In this document: positions 18,007 to 26,891 of the stretch, in pieces
Position numbering within the stretch: the stretch's first letter is position 1
How the letters are laid out: the number at the start of each line of letters is the position of its first letter
The notes under the pieces: generated by a model
What the model was told of the DNA's origin: nothing
Databases searched by the model: none
What the model saw: only the letters and a program-made list of their open reading frames with translations
NCBI GenBank assembly: GCA_045649685.1
Contig: JAZRQJ010000012.1
Coordinates: 22,095 to 86,094, forward strand
Source of the DNA: RUG12519 sp045649685
GTDB taxonomy: Bacteria; Bacillota; Clostridia; Oscillospirales; Ruminococcaceae
Length of the DNA stretch: 64,000 nt
Direction of reading: 5' to 3'
Program-made: the position numbers and the translations under genes

Positions 18007-19457
18007 GAATTATAGTTGTTTATGACGATACAGGAAAAAAGAGTGAGGTCATATCAGACATTATTGGAAACAAAGGTTTTTCTGACGTTGTTGTAAAAAA
18101 ACAAAAACTAGAAGATTATTATTATAGTGAGGTCAAAAAAATATATCCTGATGTAATATGGAAAAGAATTAACTCGTTATTTGAATACAATAATTTGTTA
18201 AAAGAATTGGAAATTTACAATATTGATGATATAAAAATTATGCACTGCTTTTCCAACTATTTTATTTCTGATGCAACAAAAGCAACCTTATCTTTCAAAA
18301 AACTTCAATTTGTCGATACTCCATACGCAGTTATGTTTCAAAACAAAGCTGTTGCAGGAATGTTCCCATCTATTGTAGATTATGTTAAATTTTGTAAATC
18401 TGTAATAACTGGTCAGAAACCTTGGGATTTGATAAAAAATTTAAAGGAATCGTTTGAAGTAGATGGCGTTGTAGACATAGGTATTATAGAAAATTTTATC
18501 CAGTGTATTACAGGAAATTTTGATTCCAGATATTTTAATTCTCTCAAAGGTAATGAATATACAATTACAAAATCATCCTCTAATAAACAAAAAATCAAAG
18601 CAGAGTATACATTTTATCATTTGCTACCAGATGATATGAAATTCTGGTTTGTAATGCCCTTTAATTATTTAGAATCTGATGATTCAGCGTCCTATACTAT
18701 GGAACGATTACACATGACGGATTTAGCAATCAAGTGGGTACATGGATCAATGAATGCAGTAGAATTTGAAAAAATAATGGACAAGTATTTCTTTTTCTTT
18801 GCTTCAAGACACGAAAAAAACTGTAGCAAAAATGAATATGATAAAATATCAAATGATCTTTATATAAATAAAGTATATAAGAGAATTGATATGCTAAAAG
18901 CTTCTCCTGAATATAGTAAAATAAAAAAATTATTAGATGCAGTAGAGATTGCCAGTATAGATGATTTAGTTGAACATTATATGAAACTAAAATCAAAAAT
19001 AGAAAGCAAAAGTAAATTTTCTACCAAACTTGTTATAGGCCATGGAGATCCGTGTTTTGCCAATACTCTCTACAACAAATCAACACAAACACTAAAGTTC
19101 ATAGATCCCAAAGGAGCTATGACAGAAGATGAATTGTGGACTAATCCATATTATGATATAGCAAAACTTAGCCACTCTGTTTGTGGCAGATATGATTTTT
19201 TTAATAACGGACTGTTTGATATCAAAATAAATTCAAATTTTTCTTATGATCTTACGATTCCATTTAACAACAATTCCTTTGTAGAAATGTTTAAAATCAA
19301 AGCTATAGAAAATGGATTTGATTATTGGGCAATTAGAATATATGAAGCATCTTTATTTTTATCTATGCTACCACTTCATATAGATAATCCTCATAAAGTT
19401 TTTGGATTTATTCTTAATGTCAGAAATATTCTTAAGGAGATAGAAAAAAATGTATAG
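18003..19457 (+). CDS. Two-domain protein with aminoglycoside-phosphotransferase-type kinase domain
   Basis: 484 residues. The C-terminal ~290 residues look like a choline-kinase/APH-fold kinase: an N-lobe Lys and Glu in ITKSSSNKQKIKAEYTFYHL, a hinge at YTMERL, the catalytic loop HGDPCFANTL and the metal-binding IDPKG. The N-terminal ~185 residues are not recognised. It overlaps the next gene, a HAD phosphatase, which is followed by a nucleotidyltransferase. Kinase plus phosphatase plus nucleotidyltransferase suggests a short route to a nucleotide-activated group for the glycan. AGGAG precedes the ATG. The substrate is unknown. Confidence 0.72.
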   Translation: MRIIVVYDDTGKKSEVISDIIGNKGFSDVVVKKQKLEDYYYSEVKKIYPDVIWKRINSLFEYNNLLKELEIYNIDDIKIMHCFSNYFISDATKATLSFKKLQFVDTPYAVMFQNKAVAGMFPSIVDYVKFCKSVITGQKPWDLIKNLKESFEVDGVVDIGIIENFIQCITGNFDSRYFNSLKGNEYTITKSSSNKQKIKAEYTFYHLLPDDMKFWFVMPFNYLESDDSASYTMERLHMTDLAIKWVHGSMNAVEFEKIMDKYFFFFASRHEKNCSKNEYDKISNDLYINKVYKRIDMLKASPEYSKIKKLLDAVEIASIDDLVEHYMKLKSKIESKSKFSTKLVIGHGDPCFANTLYNKSTQTLKFIDPKGAMTEDELWTNPYYDIAKLSHSVCGRYDFFNNGLFDIKINSNFSYDLTIPFNNNSFVEMFKIKAIENGFDYWAIRIYEASLFLSMLPLHIDNPHKVFGFILNVRNILKEIEKNV

Positions 19458-19869
19458 TGATTACTCTTTTATATTTGATATAGATGGAACTTTATGTCCA
19501 ATAAAAAACAAAAATGAAGATTATAAGGATCTTGTGCCATACCCAGATATGGTTGAGCAAATTAGAAAATATAAAAAAAATGGTGCTAAAATAATTTTAT
19601 ATACATCCAGAAACATGAACTCTTATAATGGAAATATTGGTTTAATCAATAAATATACAGCACCTGTGCTATTAGAGTGGTTAAAAAAATGGAACATTCC
19701 ATATGATGAAATTGTTTATGGCAAAGCATGGCCTGGCCACAAAGGTTTTTATATCGATGATCGTACTATAAGACCTGATGAATTTTTAAAATATTCACTT
19801 GAAGAATTAGAAACCATATGTAAAACATCAAGATGTAATGAAGGAGATCGTCATGAACAAGAAAATTGA
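19450..19869 (+). CDS. HAD-family phosphatase, capsule-biosynthesis type
   Basis: 139-residue HAD hydrolase. Motif I is FDIDGTLCP with the nucleophile and acid Asp, motif II is ILYTSRN, the motif III Lys sits in YGKAWPG, and motif IV is YIDDRT. Short single-domain proteins of this pattern are usually annotated as capsular biosynthesis phosphatases. AAGGAG lies ten bases before the ATG, inside the upstream gene, which it overlaps by eight bases. It overlaps the following gene by 17 bases. Tight packing indicates a joint role with the kinase and nucleotidyltransferase. Confidence 0.82.
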   Translation: MYSDYSFIFDIDGTLCPIKNKNEDYKDLVPYPDMVEQIRKYKKNGAKIILYTSRNMNSYNGNIGLINKYTAPVLLEWLKKWNIPYDEIVYGKAWPGHKGFYIDDRTIRPDEFLKYSLEELETICKTSRCNEGDRHEQEN

Positions 19870-20587
19870 TATTGTAATTACTATGGCTGGTCTTGGATCA
19901 AGATTTCGCAATGCAGGATATAATGTTCCAAAATATATGATAGAAGTAAATGGAAAAACCTTGTTTGAATGGTCAATGATTAGTCTAGAAGGATGCAAAA
20001 AAGATATAAACCAATATATTTTTATTGCTATGAAAGATGAATCAATTGATGTAAAAACTTTCATAGAAAATCAATGTAAATTAATGAATATTAATAATTA
20101 TCATATTATTGTTCTTGATTACTTAACCGATGGTCAAGCAACAACAGCAAAGCTTGCCTCTAAGTTTTGGAATAAAGATAATGCTCTCTTAATCTACAAT
20201 ATCGATACTTACGTTGAACCAAGAGAGATTCAGAGTGATGAATTAAAGGGTGATGGGTTTATTCCATGTTTTCAAGCAGAAGGAGATCATTGGAGTTTTG
20301 TTCGTCTTGATGATGCAGGTAAAGTAGTTGAAATTAAAGAAAAACAAAGAATATCCAATTACTGTACACTTGGCGCTTACTATTTTAAGACATGCAAACT
20401 TTATGAAGATCTTTATGAAGATTATTACGATCAACCTCAAGAGCTTGTAAATGGAGAAAAATATGTAGCACCTCTGTATGATCATTTGCTTTCAAAAGGT
20501 GGAAAAATCTATATCTCTAATATTGATCCAAATAAAGTTCATGTTCTTGGAACCCCCGAAGAATTAGAATCTTTTCGCCAAAATTAG
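19853..20587 (+). CDS. Sugar/polyol-phosphate nucleotidyltransferase
   Basis: Nucleotidyltransferase of the NTP_transferase (GT-A-like) fold. The nucleotide-binding loop reads ITMAGLGSRFRNAGYNVPK, with the conserved G-x-G-x-R and the PK lysine, followed by LIYNIDTYVEP, where the metal-binding Asp normally sits. It would couple a phosphorylated compound to a nucleotide. The ATG at 19853 has AAGGAG six bases upstream and is preferred to the ATG at 19838. 244 residues. The substrate is not predictable. Confidence 0.82.
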   Translation: MNKKIDIVITMAGLGSRFRNAGYNVPKYMIEVNGKTLFEWSMISLEGCKKDINQYIFIAMKDESIDVKTFIENQCKLMNINNYHIIVLDYLTDGQATTAKLASKFWNKDNALLIYNIDTYVEPREIQSDELKGDGFIPCFQAEGDHWSFVRLDDAGKVVEIKEKQRISNYCTLGAYYFKTCKLYEDLYEDYYDQPQELVNGEKYVAPLYDHLLSKGGKIYISNIDPNKVHVLGTPEELESFRQN

Positions 20588-20610
20588 TATGTAATGGAAG
20601 TATAAAAAAT

Positions 20611-21678
20611 ATGTTGAAAAAGATTACAAGAAAAGACTATATAGATGTTTTACGAATTGTTGCATGCCTAATGGTAATTTTTAATCACACTAATGAAAGA
20701 GGTTTTTATAAATATGCTTTGTCAGAACCAAGTGGACTTTCTTGGACTATAAAATGGTTCTGCTCTATGACATGTAAATCTGCAGTTCCAATATTTTTTA
20801 TGATATCGGGATCTTTACTAATTAACAGAAACGAATCTATTTCTCGCACTTACAAAAGAACACTGATTATAGTAATAGATCTGATTATATTTTCATTCAT
20901 ATACACTTTACTTCCCCCATTATTTTTAGTTAACGGTGAATATAATTTTAAAAGCGCAATAAAATTTATTATATCAAATTATTATTGGCACTTATGGTAT
21001 CTTTATGCTTATATTGCTTTCATTTTTACCTTGCCTATTTTGAGGGATTTTTGCAAAAGCATCACAAAAAAAAGCTTTATCATTTTATATACTATATCGG
21101 TGTTGTTAATTTTTGTTGCACCAATATTTGAATATTTCTTCATTAGGGTAAATATTGATTTAAAACCATCATGGATTTCTTGCAATATCTTCATATATCC
21201 AATAATCGGATATGTTATAGAAAAAAACTTAATCCCATTAAATAAAAAGGTTTTCTTAATAGCGTGGTGTATAAATATTTTTTCATTTTTAGTTAGCTAT
21301 ATTGCTGAAATTTATTTTTTAACATTAGAACCAGGTAATGGGTCAGAAACATTTCTAAGAATAACTATGATTATAAATGCTCCAGTAATATTTATGACAG
21401 CTAAATACCTATCCGATCATAAGATTATTAAGAAAAAATTAGCAAACCAAGCATTACACGTTATTATAAGCCAAATAGGAAAATGCACATACGGAATTTA
21501 TTTGTTACATGCCCTATTTCTCTGTAAAATTAGCTCACTAACAAATATTTGGACACATATTGAAAATACAATGCCTTATGGTACAGGAATATGTGTTACT
21601 GTTATTATGGTTTTTGCCATATCTGGAATATTGACATGGCTACTAAAAAAAATTCCTATTGTTAAATTGCTATTTTAA
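20611..21678 (+). CDS. Membrane O-acyltransferase (acyltransferase 3 family)
   Basis: 355 residues with about ten membrane segments. The N-terminal DYIDVLRIVACLMVIFNHT is the family signature; the His of FNH is the expected catalytic residue. Such proteins O-acetylate or O-succinylate surface glycans. The C-terminal segment SQIGKCTYGIYLLHALFL also fits. It sits near the end of the glycan cluster. Confidence 0.88.
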   Translation: MLKKITRKDYIDVLRIVACLMVIFNHTNERGFYKYALSEPSGLSWTIKWFCSMTCKSAVPIFFMISGSLLINRNESISRTYKRTLIIVIDLIIFSFIYTLLPPLFLVNGEYNFKSAIKFIISNYYWHLWYLYAYIAFIFTLPILRDFCKSITKKSFIILYTISVLLIFVAPIFEYFFIRVNIDLKPSWISCNIFIYPIIGYVIEKNLIPLNKKVFLIAWCINIFSFLVSYIAEIYFLTLEPGNGSETFLRITMIINAPVIFMTAKYLSDHKIIKKKLANQALHVIISQIGKCTYGIYLLHALFLCKISSLTNIWTHIENTMPYGTGICVTVIMVFAISGILTWLLKKIPIVKLLF

Positions 21679-21709
21679 TATAATAATAATTAATTACTAG
21701 ATGTAGGAG

Positions 21710-22135
21710 ATGATTACTTTATTGAAAAATTTAATAATTCAGGCAGTAAAGTTTATAGGTGTTAGTGGAATAGGTTGGATTTTAGATTTTTTCATATATA
21801 CATGTTTAGGCCTTTTGTCTGAAAACTTAATTTTAAATAACACAATCAGTTCATGGGTTGGCGTTACATTTGTTTTCATTTTTGCTACACGAAAAATATT
21901 TAAAAATAAAAGTAGAATTTCTCTTAAATGGAAATACTTGATATACATAGTGTATCAAATTATCCTAATATTTTTAATTTCAAAATTTTTAGGTTTAATA
22001 AATATATTTATTATAAATAATATTGATTTACAAATAATAAAAGATTTTTCACCAATATTATCAAAGATAATTGTGACTCCAATTACCATGATTTTAAATT
22101 TTATTGTTATGAAAAATATCGTTGAAAAACTATAA
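21710..22135 (+). CDS. GtrA-family membrane protein
   Basis: Four hydrophobic segments in 141 residues; QAVKFIGVSGIGWILDFFIY at the start is typical of GtrA, a small family linked to flipping or handling of polyprenyl-phosphate sugars. AGGAG touches the ATG at 21710 directly, so the real start may be the TTG at 21722, four codons further. Last gene of the glycan cluster; 163 bp of AT-rich sequence separates it from argJ. Confidence 0.83.
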   Translation: MITLLKNLIIQAVKFIGVSGIGWILDFFIYTCLGLLSENLILNNTISSWVGVTFVFIFATRKIFKNKSRISLKWKYLIYIVYQIILIFLISKFLGLINIFIINNIDLQIIKDFSPILSKIIVTPITMILNFIVMKNIVEKL

Positions 22136-22232
22136 TATAGTATTTAGAGAAACAGATTAACAATTGTATTAACCATATCCTGTTAAATTCTACATACATT
22201 TACGGTCTAACAAAAAACATTATTATGCAGTT

Positions 22233-22253
22233 GAACTGACTATTAAACAGTTC
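22233..22253. repeat. Short inverted repeat upstream of argJ
   Basis: GAACTG (22233-22238) and CAGTTC (22248-22253) form a dyad with a nine-base spacer about 45 bp before argJ. It could be an operator. It does not match the ARG box consensus. Confidence 0.35.
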
Positions 22254-22298
22254 CTAACACTTAAATAAAAAAATAAAGACTAATATGAGGTGTAATAA

Positions 22299-23588
22299 AT
22301 GAGTAAAGAAATTACCACCAAGGTGAATTTTGAAGGTTATAAATATATAGAAGGCGGCATTTGTGCGGCAAGAGGCTTTAAAGCTAATGGTCTATATTGC
22401 GGCATAAGAAAACCAAGAAACAGTGGTCGCCGAAAACCTACAAAAAGCCTTAAAAATGATATTTGTCTTGTAACATCAGATAAAATGTGTTCGGCTGCAG
22501 CAGTTTTTACACAAAACAAAGTAAAAGGCGCACCAGTAATAATATCACAAAATAATCTTAAAACAACGGGCGGAAAAGCACAGGCATTCATAATTAACTC
22601 AAAAAATGCAAATACATGTAATGCCGATGGTGAGCAAAAAGCTCACAGAATGTGCGAACTTGTAGCAGAACGCATGAACATAAAAACCGAAGAAGTGCTT
22701 GTTGCACAAACTGGCGTTATCGGAGAAATATTCCCTATCGAACCAGTTGAAGAAAAAATAGACGAACTTTTTTCAGGATTATCTTATGAAAAAAACATAG
22801 AGGCTGCTACAGCTATAATGACCACTGATACAGTAAAAAAAGAGGTTGCTGTAGAATTTGAAATTAATGGCAAAAAATGTCGTGTTGGCGCTATGGGTAA
22901 AGGCAGTGGTATGATCCACCCAAATATGGCAACAACAATTAATATTGTAACAACAGACTGCAATATAAGCGAACAAATGCTCAAAAAAGCTCTTTCGGAA
23001 AATGTGAAAATAACATTTAACTGTTTAAGCATTGATGGAGATCAGTCAACAAACGACACCTGTGCAATTATGGCTAATGGTTTTGCAGAAAATAATGAAA
23101 TAAACTCCGAAGGCAAAGAATATGAACTATTCAAAAAAGCACTTTATATCGTTATGATGAACCTCACCAAGATGATCGCTAAGGACGGAGAAGGTGCAAC
23201 AAAACTTCTCGAATGTCTAGTTACAGGTGCAAAAAACGTTGACACAGCAATAATAATTGCCAAAAGCGTTATCTGCTCTCCCCTTTTTAAATGTGCAATG
23301 TTCGGCGCTGATGCAAACTGGGGTCGTATCCTTTGTGCAATTGGCTATGCAGATGCAGAATTTAATATAGACGAAGTAAGCGTTAAACTTCGTTCAAAAG
23401 CCGGAGAAATCCTTGTTTGTGAAAACGGAACAGGTGTAAAATTCTCGGAAGAAATCGCAAAACAAATTCTCCTTAAAGATGAAATAGAAATACTTATCAA
23501 TGTAGGAAACGGCCGAGGAACCGCTAGTGCGTATGGTTGCGATTTAACATATGACTATGTAAAAATAAACGGAGATTACAGAAGTTGA
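22299..23588 (+). CDS. argJ: Bifunctional glutamate N-acetyltransferase / ornithine acetyltransferase
   Basis: Transfers acetyl from N-acetylornithine to glutamate (and may use acetyl-CoA), starting the cyclic arginine pathway. The autocleavage site is in DGEGATKLLE, where the Thr becomes the N-terminal nucleophile of the beta chain; MGKGSGMIHPNMAT is the alpha-chain signature. There is a basic insertion (RKPRNSGRRKPTKS, about residues 40-53) before the usual ICLVTSDK segment, longer than I expect for the family. GAGGTG precedes the ATG. 429 residues. First gene of argJ-argB-argD-argF. Confidence 0.95.
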   Translation: MSKEITTKVNFEGYKYIEGGICAARGFKANGLYCGIRKPRNSGRRKPTKSLKNDICLVTSDKMCSAAAVFTQNKVKGAPVIISQNNLKTTGGKAQAFIINSKNANTCNADGEQKAHRMCELVAERMNIKTEEVLVAQTGVIGEIFPIEPVEEKIDELFSGLSYEKNIEAATAIMTTDTVKKEVAVEFEINGKKCRVGAMGKGSGMIHPNMATTINIVTTDCNISEQMLKKALSENVKITFNCLSIDGDQSTNDTCAIMANGFAENNEINSEGKEYELFKKALYIVMMNLTKMIAKDGEGATKLLECLVTGAKNVDTAIIIAKSVICSPLFKCAMFGADANWGRILCAIGYADAEFNIDEVSVKLRSKAGEILVCENGTGVKFSEEIAKQILLKDEIEILINVGNGRGTASAYGCDLTYDYVKINGDYRS

Positions 23589-23656
23589 AAATGTCATAAT
23601 TAACTATATTTGCAATTGATAAGAAATATGAATAAGACATTAAGGAGTAATTTCAA

Positions 23657-24514
23657 ATGGAATTGGAAAATAATATGCGTTCACAAGTGCTAGTCGATGC
23701 ACTTCCATACATACAAAAATATCATAATAAAATAGTTGTAATTAAATATGGCGGAAACGCCATGACAAATGACGAACTTAAAAGTGCAGTAATGAAAGAT
23801 ATTGTGCTTTTAAGAATGGTTGGAATAAAAGTTGTCGTTGTTCACGGTGGAGGACTTGAAATAAACGCTATGCTTGAAAAAGTTGGCAAACAAAGCAAAT
23901 TTATTGGTGGTCTAAGATACACTGATGAAGAAACCATTGATATTGTAAAAATGGTTCTTTGTGGAAAGGTTAATAATGACCTTGTAAACGCTCTTCAGAT
24001 GCATGGTGGAAAAGCTTTAGGTCTTTGCGGTTGCGATGGTCAAATGATAGTCGCTCAAAAGCTAATCGGAGATGTTGATCTTGGCTATGTTGGCGATATA
24101 AAAAAAATAAATCCTGAGCCTATTATAAACGCTCTTAATAATGGATATGTTCCTATAATTTCCACTGTCGGAATTGGTGAAGACGGACATAGCTATAATA
24201 TAAATGCAGATACAGCAGCTTCGAGAATAGCGGCTTGTTTACATGCTGAAAATTTTGTTCTTATGACAAACACAGTGGGTCTACTTGAAGACAAAGATGA
24301 TAGTTCTACACGTATCCCAACAGTAAACGTAAGTGAAGTGCCTCACCTTAAAAACAAGGGAATAATTAGTGGTGGAATGATACCAAAAATAGACTGCTGC
24401 GTTGAAGCTATAAGACAAGGTGTTAAAAAGACGGTTATAATCGACGGCAGAATTGTTCACTCAATACTTATTGAACTGCTAACAAACGAAGGTATTGGCA
24501 CACAATTCATATAA
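23657..24514 (+). CDS. argB: Acetylglutamate kinase
   Basis: Phosphorylates N-acetylglutamate; usual feedback target of arginine. The ATP-binding VIKYGGNAM near residue 30, VVHGGGLEINAML (substrate site) and GGMIPKIDCCVEAI are present. The family normally has HGGGPEIN; here it is HGGGLEIN, a Pro-to-Leu change at a usually fixed place. The N-terminal helix typical of arginine-sensitive hexameric forms is present but short. AAGGAG precedes the ATG. 285 residues. Confidence 0.96.
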   Translation: MELENNMRSQVLVDALPYIQKYHNKIVVIKYGGNAMTNDELKSAVMKDIVLLRMVGIKVVVVHGGGLEINAMLEKVGKQSKFIGGLRYTDEETIDIVKMVLCGKVNNDLVNALQMHGGKALGLCGCDGQMIVAQKLIGDVDLGYVGDIKKINPEPIINALNNGYVPIISTVGIGEDGHSYNINADTAASRIAACLHAENFVLMTNTVGLLEDKDDSSTRIPTVNVSEVPHLKNKGIISGGMIPKIDCCVEAIRQGVKKTVIIDGRIVHSILIELLTNEGIGTQFI

Positions 24515-24539
24515 CCCTTTTATGAACGGAGGAGAGTAA

Positions 24540-25724
24540 ATGGATACAATAGAAAAATTTAACAAACACGTTATGCCCACCTACGGTAGACTTGATATAG
24601 TTCTTGAAAAAGGCGAAGAGCAATGTGCAACTGACGAAAAGGGAAAACAATATATAGATTTCGGCTCAGGCATAGGAACAAACAGCTTAGGATACTGCGA
24701 CAAAGATTGGACAGACGCTGTTTGTTCACAAGTAAAAAGCATACAGCACACTTCCAACTACTACTACACAAAATCACAAGCCAACTTTGCTTCAAAACTT
24801 TGCCAAGCAACAGGCTATAGTAAAGTTTTTTTTGGTAATTCTGGAGCAGAGGCCAATGAGTGTGCAATAAAAATTGCAAGAAAATATAGCTTTGACAAAT
24901 ATGGCAAAGAGGCTGAAAGAAACATCATAATAACACTTGAAAACAGCTTCCACGGAAGAACTATGGCCACTCTTTCAGCAACAGGTCAAGATGTTTTTCA
25001 CAACTACTTTTTTCCATTTGTTCCTGGCTTTGTAAATGTTAAAGCTAACGACATAAATGATCTTAAAGCAAAGCTCAACGAAAACAAAGACAAAGTCTGT
25101 GCAATAATGTTCGAATTTGTCCAAGGAGAAGGCGGAATATATACTCTAACAAAAGAATTTGTAGACGCCATATTTGAAGAATGTGAAAAAAACGATATTA
25201 TCACAATAGCAGACGAAATACAAACAGGAATCGGAAGAACAGGACAAATATTAACATCAAAAATATTTAATGTTAAGCCTAATATAACTACAATTGCAAA
25301 AGGACTTGCTGGCGGTTTGCCAATTGGAGCTTGTCTTGCTGATGAAAAATGTTGTGATGTTCTAGTAAAAAGTACACATGGTTCCACTTTTGGAGGAAAT
25401 CCTATTGCTTGTGCAGGCGGAAGCGTTGTTATAGATAAAGTTAGTGATCCAAATTTCATTCAAGAAGTAAATCGTAAGGCAGACCTTTTTAAAGCACTTC
25501 TCAGCGATATAAACGAAGTGGAAGGTATTGATGGTTTAGGGCTTATGATTGGAGTTAGACTAAAAAACAAAAAAGCAGCAGACGTTCTTGTTAAGTGTGC
25601 AGAAAATGGCCTGCTGGTTCTTACAGCAAAAGATAAATTAAGATTTTTGCCACCATTAAATATAAGCGATGAAAACATAAAAAATGGGATGAAAATTATC
25701 AAAAAAATCCTTGACGAAAAATAA
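24540..25724 (+). CDS. argD: Acetylornithine aminotransferase
   Basis: Class III PLP aminotransferase that makes N-acetylornithine. FFGNSGAEANECAIKIAR binds the cofactor phosphate, IADEIQTGIGRTG contains the pyridine-binding Asp, and ITTIAKGLAGGLPIGA contains the Schiff-base Lys. 394 residues, full length. GGAGGAG lies just before the ATG and argB is 25 bp upstream, so the genes are one transcript. Confidence 0.95.
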   Translation: MDTIEKFNKHVMPTYGRLDIVLEKGEEQCATDEKGKQYIDFGSGIGTNSLGYCDKDWTDAVCSQVKSIQHTSNYYYTKSQANFASKLCQATGYSKVFFGNSGAEANECAIKIARKYSFDKYGKEAERNIIITLENSFHGRTMATLSATGQDVFHNYFFPFVPGFVNVKANDINDLKAKLNENKDKVCAIMFEFVQGEGGIYTLTKEFVDAIFEECEKNDIITIADEIQTGIGRTGQILTSKIFNVKPNITTIAKGLAGGLPIGACLADEKCCDVLVKSTHGSTFGGNPIACAGGSVVIDKVSDPNFIQEVNRKADLFKALLSDINEVEGIDGLGLMIGVRLKNKKAADVLVKCAENGLLVLTAKDKLRFLPPLNISDENIKNGMKIIKKILDEK

Positions 25725-25736
25725 GGAGGAAAACAA

Positions 25737-26645
25737 ATGAAGCACTTACTACAAATGCTTGATCTGAGCAAAGAGGAAATCTTAGATATTCTCAATCTTG
25801 CCGATCAGCTTAAATATGAAAATAAAAAAGGTATTGAACATCATATACTCAAAGGAAAAACGTTAGGTATGATTTTTCAGAAATCATCCACTCGAACAAG
25901 AGTTTCTTTTGAAACAGGAATGTATCAACTAGGCGGTCAGGCACTATTCCTATCCAACCGCGATCTTCAGATAGGCAGAGGCGAACCTGTTCAAGATACG
26001 GCAAGGGTTCTTTCTCGCTATCTTGATGGAATTATGATAAGAACTTTTGATCAAAAAGAAGTAGAAGATCTTGCAAACTATGGTTCTATTCCTATCATAA
26101 ACGGCCTTACAGATTTTTGTCACCCATGCCAAATTCTTGCAGATCTAATGACTATTAGAGAATTTAAAGGCCATTTTGACGGACTTAAGATGTGCTACAT
26201 TGGTGACGGAAACAATATGGCAAACTCACTTATTGTTGGCGGATTGAAAGTTGGAATGGAAGTTTCTATTGCCTGTCCCAAAGACTATCAACCTGATTTA
26301 AAAGTCCTTGAATTCGCTAAAGAATATGGTGACAAATTCTTTATGACTGACATTCCTCTCGAGGCTGCTAAAAATTCTGATGTCATATTCACAGATGTTT
26401 GGACCTCTATGGGCGAAGAAGCAGAAACAGAAAAACGAAAAATTGCCTTCAATGGCTATCAAATAAACGACGATATAATGGCTGTTGCAAAGCCAGATGC
26501 TATGGTTCAACACTGCCTTCCAGCTCACCGTGAAGAAGAAATTACCGAAAAAGTATTCGAAGCTCATGCGAACGAAATTTTCGAGGAAGCAGAAAATCGC
26601 TTGCACGCTCAAAAAGCCGTTATGGTAAAATTAATGAAAAAATAA
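25737..26645 (+). CDS. argF: Ornithine carbamoyltransferase
   Basis: Makes citrulline from ornithine and carbamoyl phosphate. The carbamoyl-phosphate loop SSTRTRVSFE, DFCHPCQILAD and the ornithine-binding HCLPAHR motif are all present. 302 residues. AAGGAGG precedes the ATG, 12 bp after argD. With argJ, argB, argC, argD, argG and argH also here, all steps from glutamate to arginine are encoded in this block; the carbamoyl-phosphate synthase genes are not in the window. Confidence 0.96.
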   Translation: MKHLLQMLDLSKEEILDILNLADQLKYENKKGIEHHILKGKTLGMIFQKSSTRTRVSFETGMYQLGGQALFLSNRDLQIGRGEPVQDTARVLSRYLDGIMIRTFDQKEVEDLANYGSIPIINGLTDFCHPCQILADLMTIREFKGHFDGLKMCYIGDGNNMANSLIVGGLKVGMEVSIACPKDYQPDLKVLEFAKEYGDKFFMTDIPLEAAKNSDVIFTDVWTSMGEEAETEKRKIAFNGYQINDDIMAVAKPDAMVQHCLPAHREEEITEKVFEAHANEIFEEAENRLHAQKAVMVKLMKK

Positions 26646-26693
26646 TCGATAATTTTTCATACTACATAAAATATAAAATTCACACAATAAACA

Positions 26694-26731
26694 AAGTTCC
26701 AATAGCTTAAATAAGTTAATGGAGCTTTTTT
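26694..26731 (+). terminator. Terminator of the argJBDF operon
   Basis: AAGTTCCAATAGCTT pairs with AAGTTAATGGAGCTT around an AAAT loop (15 positions, one mismatch, two G-T pairs) and is followed by a run of six T. It insulates dnaA from arg transcription. Confidence 0.88.
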
Positions 26732-26820
26732 CGTCCAAAATTATACATAAAAGTAATTATTAAAATATTGCAATTGTTATATTTGTGTTTATTATGTTAA
26801 AAACAGCGCACTAATCGTGG

Positions 26821-26849
26821 TTGAAAAACAAAAAAAAAACTGATATAAT
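26821..26849 (+). promoter_or_regulatory. dnaA promoter
   Basis: TTGAAA (26821-26826), 17-base spacer containing an A-tract, and TATAAT (26844-26849), 42 bases before the dnaA ATG. No TTTTCAACA box overlaps it, so autoregulation by DnaA is not evident here. Confidence 0.85.
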
Positions 26850-26891
26850 GTATAAATATTATTGTAGAAAAGGGAGGATATAATAAAAAAT

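Noticed and set aside
10490..26645. Integrated prophage or transposon as origin of the arg/glycan block
   Set aside because: No integrase, transposase, target duplication, tRNA or terminal repeat was found at either side.
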